Part shown: one piece after another, positions 23,191 to 32,879 of the stretch
Layout: each line of letters opens with the position of its first letter
Position numbering within the stretch: position 1 is the first letter of the stretch
Assembly (NCBI GenBank): GCA_002778215.1
Contig: PCDM01000011.1
Location: forward strand, 372,001-436,000
Origin: Esteya vermicola
Lineage: Eukaryota; Ascomycota; Sordariomycetes; Ophiostomatales; Ophiostomataceae
DNA: 64,000 bases
Direction: 5' to 3'
The notes under the pieces: model-generated
Database searches by the model: none
What the model was told of the DNA's origin: nothing
The model's input: the letters and a program-made list of their open reading frames with translations, nothing else
Program-made: the position numbers and the translations under genes

Positions 23191-26100
23191 TCAGCTCTTG
23201 AGCCAGCCGTCGACGGGCTGCTGTTTGAAAAAGGACTTGCCCTGCAGCCACTTTCGGTATGCCTTGTAGCGCTTCTTCTGCGCGTCGCCCTCCGTCACCG
23301 TCAGCGGGCTGTCCGACACCCGCAGCAGTTCGGCGTAGAGGGCAGCCTCGTCGTCCATGGCGCTCATGTAGTGGCGGCTCTTTTCCAGGTCCGGGCCCAG
23401 TCCCAGTCCCAGACCCGTCCCGGCTCCCATCTCGGCCCCAGCCTCGGTTCGTGCTCCGGACCCCGTGCTCGTCCCCGTCTCCACGCGCATCCCGAGCCCG
23501 TCCATCTTCCAGCTGCCGTCCACGTACTCTTCATAGGTCCGGCTGTCGACGGCGTCATAGGCACCGCTGGCCGACCGCCCATGGGACGCCTGTGTGGTCG
23601 CCGCCTGCTTCGAGGCCGCCTTGGTCTCGGGCTTGGCCGGGTCGTACATGACGACCTGGAGGTTCTGCAGGTGGCTAATGTAGCGCTCATAGTCCTCCGT
23701 CTCCCGCACGGTCGGGTTGAACGAGTCCTCCACCATCTTGGCCAGCGTCCACTGCGCCCGCTGCGTCTTTTCGAGGGTCGACTTTTTGTGCTTCAGCTGG
23801 CGCTGGCTCTTGGGAAGGTGGTGGGCGTAGGCATTCAGAGTCTGCTGGGCATGGTAGTCATTGTCGTTGTCCTGCCCATAATCATTGTCATAGTCGTAGC
23901 CGGCCTGCTCGCCGCTGCTAAACTCGTGGACGCCGTACCGCGGCCTCGGCGGTCTCGCTCCGCTGGCTGGCTGCTGCGACGGGTGTCGATGGCCTCCCTC
24001 CCGCAGAGGCGACGTACCTCTTGCCTGGCCGGCAGCAGCAGCAGCATGCCTGCCGCGGTCCTGTCCGTGGCCCGCACCAGAGACGGCTGCTGCATAGATG
24101 GCTTCTGCCGTGCTCGCATTGTCGGCCAGCGTCGACTGCACGTCTGTCGTGGACGAGGACAGCGTCGGACTCAGCCAGTTCCGCAGACCGCCGACACTCG
24201 GCCCTCCCGAGACGCCCGAGACGCCCGACAGAATCGATTCCTGGTCTTCGTTCAAGGCCTGCAGAGACGTGTTCTTGTGCGTCTCGGCAAACGAGACGCC
24301 CCGGCGGCTGTGCAGACGGGCAGGCCCTTGCAGAGAATCCTGAGCGGTGGACATGGTGGGAGAGCCGTTGCCGTTGCCAGTGCCACTGTTGCTGCCTTCG
24401 ATGCCGCCCTCGTTGCGCACCTTGAAAGGACTGAGGTCGTAGAGGCCGTGGCGCGCGGGCCCGGCCGGGATGTACTTCATGGTGGACTTGATGCGAAAGG
24501 AAAACATCTTGGCAAAAGACGAGAGATAGTAGGGCCGATAAAACTCGAGCCAGTAGTCGTCAAAGTACGAGAGTGGCCTGTTTGCCGTCGCGGGATTGGC
24601 GACCAGACTGCTCTTTTCGTGGCTCGGCCGGCTCGACCGACTCGTCCGGCTCTTTGCATTCTTTCTGTTCCTTGGATTCTTTGGATTTCTCTGATTCTTT
24701 CGGGCGTCGGAACCCTTGGACACCAAGCGGGAGGGCAGAGAGGACGGCGCCGGCAGGGGCGGCAGCACCCGCCGGCGCAGGTTCTCGGGCGTGAACCAGT
24801 TGATGTAGTCGTGGTGGCGCAGCTGGTCCTGGCGGCGGCGGGGGTCGGCGTGGTGCAGGTGGTAGTCGGTGGGCAGGTCCCAGAGCAGGGGCTGGCCCGG
24901 CGTGTAGATGTAGTTGCCGAGGAAGAGGTTATAGGCCTCCTGGCGCTGGCCGTCGAGAAAGGAGTTGTTGTAGTAGCGCTTGAAGGACTCGAGCATGTCG
25001 CGCGACTGGCTCTGCCACTGGTTGATCTTGCGGTAGGTCTCCATGGTGTTGACGAGCTGCGAGCCGCCGTACTGCACGGCAATGGTGTCGCCATGGTCGT
25101 GGTACATGTGCGTAAAGAGGTTGACCGCGTCCGTCTCCCAGCGGACGCACGGCTCGTCGAGGATGCCCAGCGCGTACAGCTGGTGGCCGAGGGCGCACTT
25201 GCCAATGACAAACTGGGCCGCGTTGGTCCGGTCGAGGCAGTCGATGCAGTTGGTGCGCGCCACGCCGTTTTGGACGCGCGCCGTCGCCGCCGTCCCCGGG
25301 TCGCTCTGGACCTCAGCACCATCGCCCTCGCCGTTGCGAAAGAAGCCCGTCGTCGCCACGACACGCTCGGCAATGTCCTCGAGCACCTGGATGACGTTGA
25401 CGTCACGGCTCTTGTTGGCACGTGACATGTCCCAGGCGTGGTGGATGATCTGGCGGTCGGCCGGCAGAAACTGGTTGAGGTAGCGCGTGGCCCGCTGGAA
25501 CTCTTCGAGCAGCTTGGACTCGCGGGGCGTGCTCTCGCATGCCTTGACGAGGTCGAGCACGTAGATGGGGGCGCCGTACCGCGCAAAGAGGTCGTCAAAG
25601 TGCAGGGCGGCCGCACTATAAAACGGGTCGACGAGGTTCAGCTCGATCGGCGGCTTGGGCGTGACGCTATTGTTCTCCTGCGTCCAGTAGAGGGGAATGC
25701 TGCCCCGGTGCTGCACGTAGGACGTGTATTGGGGGTTGGCAAACAGGCCGGCGCCGTTGGGTCGAGGCCCGGGCGCGTGGAAGGACGTCGTGCTGGCCTC
25801 GGACACAATCTGTTCGGTCTCGACGTCGTTGGCCACGTAGCCGACGTCATTGGCGCCGCGCTTGAGGAAGCGGGCGCCAGCAAAGTGCCGAGATCGGCGG
25901 GCGATAATGGCCACATAGGCTGTCCGCCCGTAGATGGAGATGGAAGCCTGGTCAATGTAGCCGTGCGTGATGGGCCGGCACCAGTCAAAGGCCGAGGCCA
26001 GACTCTCGCTCGCCGGCTGCAGCAGGTGCGTGTTCCACACAAACATGGAGTTGGGCGCCGCATCGCAGGACCAGCGCCGGCCGGCCGCCAGAGCCTCGCG

Positions 26101-27456
26101 CTCCTTGCTGATATTGTGCTGCAGCGTGTGTGTAATGTCGTACGAGTAGCTAAAGTAAAAGGACTGCGTCAGATTGACGTGGTTGAAGATGGCCAGGAAC
26201 CGGGCCTCGTCGGCCTGGCTCGTCGTGCTGTGCTGGTGGGCGTGCGTGTGGTGATGGGGGTGGCCGTGATGGCCAGCGTCGGCATTGCCCATGCTGCCGC
26301 CCGACGACCCTCCCGGCCCTCCACCGCCACCGGCTCCCCCTCCGCTGCCACTCCCACCACTGTTCGTGCTGCTGGCAGCTGCACTCAGCTCGAGCACCCG
26401 CCCGGCCCCGCGCCCCGGTGTCAGCGGCACGAGCTCCGTCCCCGTGATCTGATATATCACGTGACCTCCGATGACGGCCACGGTGGACCGCTTCGTGATG
26501 AGCATCATATAAAAGGGACCGGTGAACTTGATGAAGCCGAGCAGGCCCCATGTGGTGCAGCGCACCTTGATGCCGCCCGTGCCGCGGTTGCCGTCGTCAA
26601 TGGTGTCGAGCAGCTGCGTCATCTCGCGCTGGCTGTAGACGATCTTGTCGTCCGTCAGGCTCAGCTCGCCGTCGTTGCCCGCCGTCCTGTCCACCTTGAG
26701 CACGCGAAACCGCCGCCCCGTCACGTCCTCGCCCACGACATAGTAGCGCGTCGCCGTCTCGTACAGCGTGAACTTGTGCATCTTGTGGCCCATGCGCTCC
26801 TGGGCAGCTGCCGGCGCACTGCCGCTGCCGCCGCCGCCGCCGCCGCCGCCACCGTCTTTGTAGCCCTTGTACGCGTACTCGGCCGACCGTCTTTCGCGCC
26901 GGCCGCCAGCTCCGCTCTGCCGCTCGCTCGATCGTCTAGGCTGCCTGGAGTGTCCGTCATGGCCCTCACCAGCCTCGTTGCTGTCACGGTCATTGTCGCT
27001 CTCACCGCTCTCGCTACTCTCGTCGCTCTCGTCGCTCTCGCCACTGTCGTCGTCATCGTCCTCTCCGTCGTCGAGACCTCTGCGCTCGACAGCCTGGCCA
27101 CCAGGAAGAATATGCGCCGTCCGTAGAAAGGGCTTGGCCACGGCAATGTCCTCGTCGTCCTCCTCGTCGTCCTCCTCGGCAGCCTTGTCGATCGCGCGGC
27201 TCCGTGTCTTGGCCGCCTTGGTCGCAGCTGCCGATGTTGCTCTGGGGTCTGCGTCGCCGTCCGTGCCGGCATTGTTGTGCAGCTGGGGAAAGGGTCGGGT
27301 CTCTGGGAAGTTGCGGTCGGCTGCGGTCGAGGCATTCGAGACATTCGCAGCATTCGCTGTCGATGTCGCAGGGGCCGAAGCCGCAGCTGTCGCTGTGCCG
27401 TGGCTGCTCGCCAGGCTGGCGGCATCAGTACCGTCAGCAGAGTTCAGCACGGCCAT
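23191..27456 (-). CDS. FIG4: Polyphosphoinositide phosphatase FIG4 (SAC domain)
   Basis: Single exon, 1421 aa, much longer than yeast Fig4 (about 880 aa). FIG4 removes the 5-phosphate from PI(3,5)P2 and forms the vacuolar FAB1/VAC14/FIG4 complex. The first ~220 residues are Asp/Glu/Ser-rich, with a poly-Gly run (GGGGGGGGG from GCC/CCG repeats near 26830), before the SAC domain opens at KMHKFTLYETATRYYVVGED. The catalytic CX5R loop is intact as CIDCLDRTN near residue 740. The conserved AHFDDLFARYG and SYFDDYWLEFYRPYYLSSF blocks flank lineage-specific inserts (a Gly/Ser/His-rich one near 340-400 and an Asn/Arg/Lys-rich one near 900). The C-terminal ~300 residues are polar. I see no intron need. 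The gene is divergent from the NCS1 permease and convergent with TTI2. Confidence 0.95.
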   Translation of the reverse strand: MAVLNSADGTDAASLASSHGTATAAASAPATSTANAANVSNASTAADRNFPETRPFPQLHNNAGTDGDADPRATSAAATKAAKTRSRAIDKAAEEDDEEDDEDIAVAKPFLRTAHILPGGQAVERRGLDDGEDDDDDSGESDESDESSESGESDNDRDSNEAGEGHDGHSRQPRRSSERQSGAGGRRERRSAEYAYKGYKDGGGGGGGGGSGSAPAAAQERMGHKMHKFTLYETATRYYVVGEDVTGRRFRVLKVDRTAGNDGELSLTDDKIVYSQREMTQLLDTIDDGNRGTGGIKVRCTTWGLLGFIKFTGPFYMMLITKRSTVAVIGGHVIYQITGTELVPLTPGRGAGRVLELSAAASSTNSGGSGSGGGAGGGGGPGGSSGGSMGNADAGHHGHPHHHTHAHQHSTTSQADEARFLAIFNHVNLTQSFYFSYSYDITHTLQHNISKEREALAAGRRWSCDAAPNSMFVWNTHLLQPASESLASAFDWCRPITHGYIDQASISIYGRTAYVAIIARRSRHFAGARFLKRGANDVGYVANDVETEQIVSEASTTSFHAPGPRPNGAGLFANPQYTSYVQHRGSIPLYWTQENNSVTPKPPIELNLVDPFYSAAALHFDDLFARYGAPIYVLDLVKACESTPRESKLLEEFQRATRYLNQFLPADRQIIHHAWDMSRANKSRDVNVIQVLEDIAERVVATTGFFRNGEGDGAEVQSDPGTAATARVQNGVARTNCIDCLDRTNAAQFVIGKCALGHQLYALGILDEPCVRWETDAVNLFTHMYHDHGDTIAVQYGGSQLVNTMETYRKINQWQSQSRDMLESFKRYYNNSFLDGQRQEAYNLFLGNYIYTPGQPLLWDLPTDYHLHHADPRRRQDQLRHHDYINWFTPENLRRRVLPPLPAPSSLPSRLVSKGSDARKNQRNPKNPRNRKNAKSRTSRSSRPSHEKSSLVANPATANRPLSYFDDYWLEFYRPYYLSSFAKMFSFRIKSTMKYIPAGPARHGLYDLSPFKVRNEGGIEGSNSGTGNGNGSPTMSTAQDSLQGPARLHSRRGVSFAETHKNTSLQALNEDQESILSGVSGVSGGPSVGGLRNWLSPTLSSSTTDVQSTLADNASTAEAIYAAAVSGAGHGQDRGRHAAAAAGQARGTSPLREGGHRHPSQQPASGARPPRPRYGVHEFSSGEQAGYDYDNDYGQDNDNDYHAQQTLNAYAHHLPKSQRQLKHKKSTLEKTQRAQWTLAKMVEDSFNPTVRETEDYERYISHLQNLQVVMYDPAKPETKAASKQAATTQASHGRSASGAYDAVDSRTYEEYVDGSWKMDGLGMRVETGTSTGSGARTEAGAEMGAGTGLGLGLGPDLEKSRHYMSAMDDEAALYAELLRVSDSPLTVTEGDAQKKRYKAYRKWLQGKSFFKQQPVDGWLKS

Positions 27457-27951
27457 CTGTCGTATTTAGGAGAACATAGTGTGGTGTGTGGCAAAAGAAG
27501 AGGAAGTCAAGAGTGGACGAGTTGAAAAGTTGTAGACCGTAGACAAAAGGATGAGTAAGACAGAAAATGGTGGTCACGTGACACTGTCGTCAACGACACC
27601 CTTTGTCAACCTGTGACGGCGAGCAGGCAAGCACATGGGCCTGGATGTCAAGAGGATGCGATTTGTGAAGGATTGCATTTCGGTGTGTCGAGCTTCGGTG
27701 TCGGATGTCTGCAGACCCACGCAGAAGAGCGCCTTTCCGCCTCTGGCGTAGCCAAGATATAGGAGCTTATCTCGGGAAGCATCCGACCGTGTAAGTAGTT
27801 TTTCTCTTTTTCTCTTTCTCTTTTTCTCTTTTCTCTTTTCTTTTTTCCTCTTTTCTTTTTTCCTCTTTTCTTTTTCTCTTCTCTATTCTCTTCTTTTCAC
27901 AAAAGGAATTCCTTTAATCTGCGGGCGCCTCTCCCCGACAAGCATCCGGCC
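27457..27951. promoter_or_regulatory. Divergent promoter region FIG4 / NCS1 permease
   Basis: 495 bp, head to head. It contains TCACGTGA at 27574-27581 and, on the permease side, a 110-bp pyrimidine tract of TTTTCTC/TTTTCCTC units (27796-27899) ending about 50 bp before the start codon, typical of a fungal transcription start region. TATCTCGGGA sits at about 27770-27779. No TATA box was seen. Confidence 0.6.
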
Positions 27952-29882
27952 ATGCTCCCGAAAGTGGATATTCGCAAATATCTAGAGGCCGACTACTGGC
28001 GGCTCGACACATCGACGGCCTCGTATGCTACGCGCCACGGCTGGTCCAACGAGGATGTCGACATTGTGCCGCCCGAAGGACGGACCTGGAGGGCGTATGT
28101 ATGGCCACCTCTTTGCAGCAAACCCAGACAAGCACTGACAGACCAGGGTGGACTATGCTTGGCTCTGGATGGCTGACGGGGCCAATGTCGGCACGATGCA
28201 GCAGGCAGGCAGCCTCGTGTCCCTGGGCCTGAGCTGGCGAGAGGCTGCCGTGGCCATGTGAGTGGTTCTGTTTTAGTTTTCTTTTCTTTTCAGGAAGACG
28301 GCTGACAATCAGAGCCATTGGCAATCTCTTGGCAGGAGCTGCCGTCGGTCTCAACGGCATCCTGGGATCGCGCTGTCACGTTCCCATGTCGATTGGCTCG
28401 CGGGCCTCGTTGGGCTTTTACTTTTCCTACTTTGCCGTTGTCTCCCGCTTCGTCCTGGCCCTCATCTATTTTGGGTGAGTCGAGAATGCAAAATCAAAAA
28501 TCAAAGATGCAAAATCAAAGATGAAAAATCAAAGAGGGAGAACAAAACTAACGGCCAGCATCAACACGTACATCGGAGCCTCGTGCATGCGCATCATGAT
28601 TGGAGCCATCTGGCCGAGCTTCAAGACCTATCCCAACTCCCTGCCTCCTTCTGCCGGCACCACCAGCAGCATGCTGATTTCCTACTTTGTCTTTTGGTTC
28701 AGTACGTCTCTGTCGACCTGTTTGAATTCAGGGGGGGTACTGACAAGCAGTCCAATTTCCTCTCGTGCTCATCCACCCGAGTAAGCTGCGCTACCTCTTC
28801 ATGGTCAAGTCCACCTGCGCCGTGATCGCCGCCTTTAGCCTTCTCGGCTGGGCCGTCCACACCGGCGGCGCCGGCCCCGTCTTCAACCAGGCCGCCAAGG
28901 TCACGGGCAGCGCCAAGAGCTGGTCCTACCTGGCCGGCATCAACATTATCGTCAGCAGCCGCACAACGCTGGCCTTGAATATTGTGAGTGCAGGAAGAAG
29001 AAGACAAGCGGCGCCGAGTGACGCTGACCGCTGCTGACCGCTACAGTCGGATCTCACTCGCTATGCCCGCAAGCCGTCGGCCACGTTCTGGCAGGCCCTC
29101 TACATCCCCCTCATCTACTGGACCTTTTCCTTTATCGGCATCGTCATCGCCTCGTCCAGCAACGCCATCTACGGCTCCATCTCGTGGGACCCGACCACCG
29201 TTGTGGCCCGCTGGGAGAGCCGTGCCGCCGCCTTTTTCTGTGCGGCCGCTTTCGGCCTCGCCTCGCTCGGCACCAACATCTCGACCAACGCCGTCGCCGC
29301 CAGCAACGACCTCGCCTTTCTCGCGCCGCGCTGGCTCAACCTGCGCCGGGGCGCCTTTATCGTCTCGATGCTGGGCGGCTGGGCCACGGCGCCCTGGAAG
29401 ATCCAGGCGAGCGCGACGAGCCTGACGACCTTTCTGAGCGGCTATGCCATTGTGCTGGCCCCGCTGCTGGCCATTATGATCTGCGACTACTACCTCGTGC
29501 GGCGCGGCCGCGTGCACGTGCCGATGCTGTACCAGAACGAGGGCATCTACCGCTACGTCGGGGGCGTCAACTGGCGAGCCGTGGCCGCCGTGGCCGTGGC
29601 CGTGCCCGTCAACCTGCCCGGGCTCATCCATGCCATCAATGCCCATGTTCCCATTGGCAACTATGCCTACTTTTGTGAGTTCCGAGTGCCGAAGACCTCC
29701 CAAGACGCCGCTAGGTGGGCGATGACTGACTGGACGCAGACAAGGCTTCGTGGTTGACGGCCATGGCCATTTCCGGCAGCATCTACACCGCTCTCAGCCT
29801 GCTGTTTCCGCCAACCGACACCTTTGTCGAGGTGGCCGCCTATGAGGAGAGCGAGACGTGGAATTCCAAGACTGTAGAGTAG
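27952..29882 (+). CDS. NCS1 nucleobase permease (Fur type)
   Basis: Model: join(27952..28094,28147..28257,28313..28474,28559..28701,28751..28983,29047..29674,29740..29882), 520 aa. NCS1 Fur-type permeases are plasma-membrane proton symporters for uracil, allantoin, uridine or uric acid. What is visible: about 12 hydrophobic helices with landmarks WLWMADGANVGTMQQAGSL in TM1, GSRASLGFYFSYFAVVSRF and LIYFGINTYIGA in TM3-4, LNISDLTRYARK in TM6 and LGTNISTNAVAASNDLAFLAP in TM8. All six introns are 48-84 nt with standard ends and restore these motifs across junctions. The substrate cannot be read from sequence; a purine or pyrimidine base is likely, and the xanthine dioxygenase 5 kb away makes a purine-pathway substrate such as uric acid or allantoin worth considering. 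The stop codon is 11 bp from the stop of the next gene. Confidence 0.95.
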
Positions 29883-29893
29883 ATTTGATAGGA

Positions 29894-30986
29894 CTATAAC
29901 AGAGACAACAGCTGCTCTTCGTACTGGCGGAAACGCGCGGCAAACGTCTCGCCGTTCCACCGCTCCCCGTCCAGCGTAGCCATGCCGATCTGCTCAATGA
30001 CAAAACTGGCCGCCACTGTGGCGTGCTTGGCCGCCTCTACGGCGTCGAGGCCGCGCGATGCCATGGCAAAGGTCAGCGCCCCCAGAAACGTGTTGCCGGC
30101 GCCCGTAGCATCCACGACGGCAGACGGCGACGCAAAGGCGTAGGCCGGCAGCCAGTGGTTCTCGATGGGCCGAGACGGAGACGACAGAGACGACACGAGA
30201 CAGCCATGGCCGCCTGCGCGGACCACCACCGTCTTGTCCGCGGCGCCGCTCTCTCGCCAAGAGTCCAGACAGGCGGCGGCATGCTTCTCGACCGCGCGCC
30301 TGGAAAAGTCCGTCTCCGTCATCGTCTCTCCCATGAGCGCCGCCAGCTCAATGTGGTTGGGCGAGAAGACGTCGACGAGGCGGCCTGCCGACAGATGAGC
30401 CGCACAGGCCGTGGCATCAATGGTCAGCGGCAGGGGTTCCCAGACGAGGAGAGGCTGCTGCTGGGTCGAGCTGGCCGGCCGCAGCCGGGCCAGATCGGCG
30501 ACCTGGGCTTCGAGGCCGGCCGGGCTCGCCAGCAGATGAAAGGCAGCCGCGCCCAACAGAGAGGGCGGCAGGTCTCTAGGGGTGGGTTGCAGTGGTGTCG
30601 TCGTATAGCAGAATGATTTGTCTGGCTGTCAGAAGGGGGGGGGAGGAGACAGAGAGAGAGACAACACAAGAGGGACAGAAAAGAGACTTACGGCCAAAAG
30701 AGTCGTCGTGGTAGGTGAGGAGACCGCGAGTAGAGGGCCGTTGAGGGTCGACCTGTACCTCTAGGGAAATGTTCCATTGCCGCAGCCGGTCCAGGACAGA
30801 CGAGGGAAAGTCTTGGCCGGCGAGGATGAAGCAGCCGACATCGGCGGCCTGCTCGCGGCCGGCTACGAGACGCGCGCCGAGGGTCGAGAAGGCGCCCGAG
30901 CCGCCGGGGACGTCGAGAAGAGGAGGCTGGCCAGGGATGCGCAGCTCGTCCACGACGACCATGCCGAGAGAGACAAACGAGGCCAT
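29894..30986 (-). CDS. PfkB-family kinase, MAK32-like
   Basis: Model: complement(join(29894..30621,30692..30986)), 340 aa. PfkB (ribokinase-fold) enzymes phosphorylate sugars or nucleosides; MAK32-like members have no assigned substrate. The N-terminus MASFVSLGMVVVDELRIPG and GGSGAFSTLGARL match the substrate-binding entry of the fold, and the anion-hole region near residue 270 reads VDATGAGNTFLGAL. Here the usual catalytic Asp (GAGD) is Asn, so activity is doubtful, though I recall this substitution in MAK32-like proteins. The intron has a GTAAGT donor; the acceptor at 30622-30623 is the one that keeps frame. It is the 3' neighbour of the FunK1 gene (77 bp away, same strand) and is tail to tail with the permease. 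A nucleoside or ribose role alongside the permease is speculative. Confidence 0.88.
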
Positions 30987-31063
30987 GGTATGTTTGAATA
31001 TAGAGTAGTCTAGTCTACATAATTTTTTATTTTACAAAGTTGACATTTATCCGAAGCCAGCCG

Positions 31064-32677
31064 CTAATCTCCGTCCTCGATCGCCTCTTGAAAAGCCGCC
31101 AGCATCGATCCGTACAGCCCTTCCTTGGCCCCGGGCGCAGTGTCCGTGCCCGTCCACAGACCCGGGCCACTGCCTGCCAGCGGCGAGACAAACAGGATGG
31201 CGTGCAGCCGTCTCACGAGCGGACGGAGCCGGGCAAACTCGGGCGCAAAGGCGTCCAGAATCCGCCGAAAACCGGCCTCTTCCATGGAGAGCGTCTTTTG
31301 CCGGGCAAGGGCATCCCAGTCTCTGTCTTTTGTGCCGCTGTTGTTGTCGTCGTTGTCGTCGTCGTCTTCGTTTGCGGTGACCTCGACAGACACGTCCAGA
31401 TCGATCAGCAGGCCCCGTGGCCTCCCGGCTTCCTCGTCTAGAATGACAATGTTGCCGTGCGAGACGTCTTGGTGGAGAATGCCGGCCCAAAGGAGCGACT
31501 GGTGACACCGGAGAGCGTCTCGCAGGGCACACAGGAGCTCTCTGGTCGACTGGAAGGAGTGCAGAGGCCGGCCCAGAGGCGATGTCACGACACACGTCAA
31601 GATGCGGTTCTGAAAGTAGTCGTTTGTCTTGACCGTGTGCTGTTCGAGGCCGTCTGCATCCGACATGTCTGGCTGGTCCGGCTGGTCCGGCGGGTCTGCC
31701 GTCTGGCTAGAGAGACGCCGATGCGTCCCCCACCGGAGACTGCGACGCAGATGGGCCGTGCTCTCCCGTTCCTGGTAGTAGTCGAGCGTGACACCCCCCC
31801 AGATCTTGCCCGTCTTTCGGAGCAGCTCGTCCTCGGGACGCTGCCGGGCCCATCGCCACTTGAACTTGACCACGTGTGTCCATGCCAAAGAGCTAGAAGC
31901 GCCAGAAGAGCCAGACAGCCTCGCCCGGTAGCACGTCACTCCTGAGCCGACGATGCCCTGGCGGGCTGCTATCGGGTGGTCGATGTCGAGGTAGAGCCGG
32001 CCGAGCTGATCGAGGTCTACAGACGACTGGCCCGTCTGGAGGATGCTGCTGCTGCCGAGATCGTCGGCGGTCATGTGGCGGTAGCTGCCGAGAATCGAGG
32101 TCAGCTGACCAGGGTCTCTGAGAGCATGGATGACGTCACTGCAGTAGAGGCCAGAGCGGTCAAAAACGCAAAACTCGGCCAGCAGACCACGCATGTAGAA
32201 GCCGTGGAGAAAGAGCCGTGTTGGCTGGGCCGAAAAGACGGCGTCAGCCGATCGACAGAGACGCAGCAGTCCTCGTCTGTAGTCCTCATGGCTCGATCGA
32301 GCAGAGTCAGGAGAGAGAGGAGAGAACTGGCCGACGACCTCGACGCGGCTCCAGAGTTTAGAAGGCGGGCTCGTGTCCGGGGCCGACAGGTCCAGGAGAA
32401 AGCGCGTGCCCTCTTCCTCCGCCTCGGCCAGCCACGACCCCCGCGCGCCCTCGACCGCGCCCTGGAGCTGCCTCGTCAGCCAGGCCAGCAGCTCCGACGT
32501 CTCGGCAGGAGGAGCCTCGTTTCCATCTCGATGGACGGCTAGACTTTTGGAAAAGTACTTTTGGAAGAAGCCCTTCATGGGGCCGTGCAGTCGGCCGCCA
32601 ATATTGTCCAGAATCTCTCGGTCATGGTCGTTTATGACTGTTGGGGATGGATGATGCTCTTTGCCTTTCTTTTCCAT
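31064..32677 (-). CDS. FunK1-type fungal protein kinase-like protein
   Basis: Single exon, 537 aa. FunK1 is a fungus-specific, expanded kinase-like family of unknown substrate, often variable between strains. What is visible: a helical N-terminal region (residues 1-150), then an atypical kinase domain. A Lys candidate is in THVVKFKWRW, the catalytic loop is HQDVSHGNIVI near residue 404 (HRD as HQD with Asp and Asn kept), and the metal-binding loop is LLIDLDVSV near 425 (DFG as DLD). A low-complexity Asp/Asn run follows the DLD motif. The start is at 32677: the GTG just before it is in frame but not an initiator. Its promoter lies in an AT-rich, repeat-bearing 0.7-kb gap. Activity cannot be judged from sequence, but the key polar residues are present. 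Confidence 0.85.
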   Translation of the reverse strand: MEKKGKEHHPSPTVINDHDREILDNIGGRLHGPMKGFFQKYFSKSLAVHRDGNEAPPAETSELLAWLTRQLQGAVEGARGSWLAEAEEEGTRFLLDLSAPDTSPPSKLWSRVEVVGQFSPLSPDSARSSHEDYRRGLLRLCRSADAVFSAQPTRLFLHGFYMRGLLAEFCVFDRSGLYCSDVIHALRDPGQLTSILGSYRHMTADDLGSSSILQTGQSSVDLDQLGRLYLDIDHPIAARQGIVGSGVTCYRARLSGSSGASSSLAWTHVVKFKWRWARQRPEDELLRKTGKIWGGVTLDYYQERESTAHLRRSLRWGTHRRLSSQTADPPDQPDQPDMSDADGLEQHTVKTNDYFQNRILTCVVTSPLGRPLHSFQSTRELLCALRDALRCHQSLLWAGILHQDVSHGNIVILDEEAGRPRGLLIDLDVSVEVTANEDDDDNDDNNSGTKDRDWDALARQKTLSMEEAGFRRILDAFAPEFARLRPLVRRLHAILFVSPLAGSGPGLWTGTDTAPGAKEGLYGSMLAAFQEAIEDGD

Positions 32678-32778
32678 CACTGACTAGTATACTTGAAGAA
32701 TGCCTCAAAGAGTGACAAATGGCAGTGCGAGAATCAGCAAACAGTGATGAGAAGTACTCTTCTTACATAACTACTCCG

Positions 32779-32796
32779 TACCGTATTAGTACGGTA
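32779..32796. repeat. Inverted repeat, 7-bp arms with 4-bp loop
   Basis: TACCGTA, loop TTAG, TACGGTA. It is perfect and lies about 100 bp upstream of the FunK1 start codon. It could be a palindromic binding site or a small hairpin. Confidence 0.8.
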
Positions 32797-32842
32797 TATG
32801 CTTTCCATACTGTGTAGTATCACTGTCCTTTGCGATGTTAAT

Positions 32843-32879
32843 AATAGGTGAATGGGTGAATAGGTGAATGGGTGAATAG
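32843..32879. repeat. 16-bp tandem repeat
   Basis: AATAGGTGAATGGGTG is repeated about 2.3 times head to tail, with an internal 8-bp period (GGTGAATA/GGTGAATG). Confidence 0.85.

Noticed and set aside
23371..27126. Long + strand open frames (684 and 562 codons) opposite FIG4
   Set aside because: They mirror the GC-rich FIG4 coding sequence, have no family motifs and consist of Arg/Val/Ala-rich filler typical of antisense frames.
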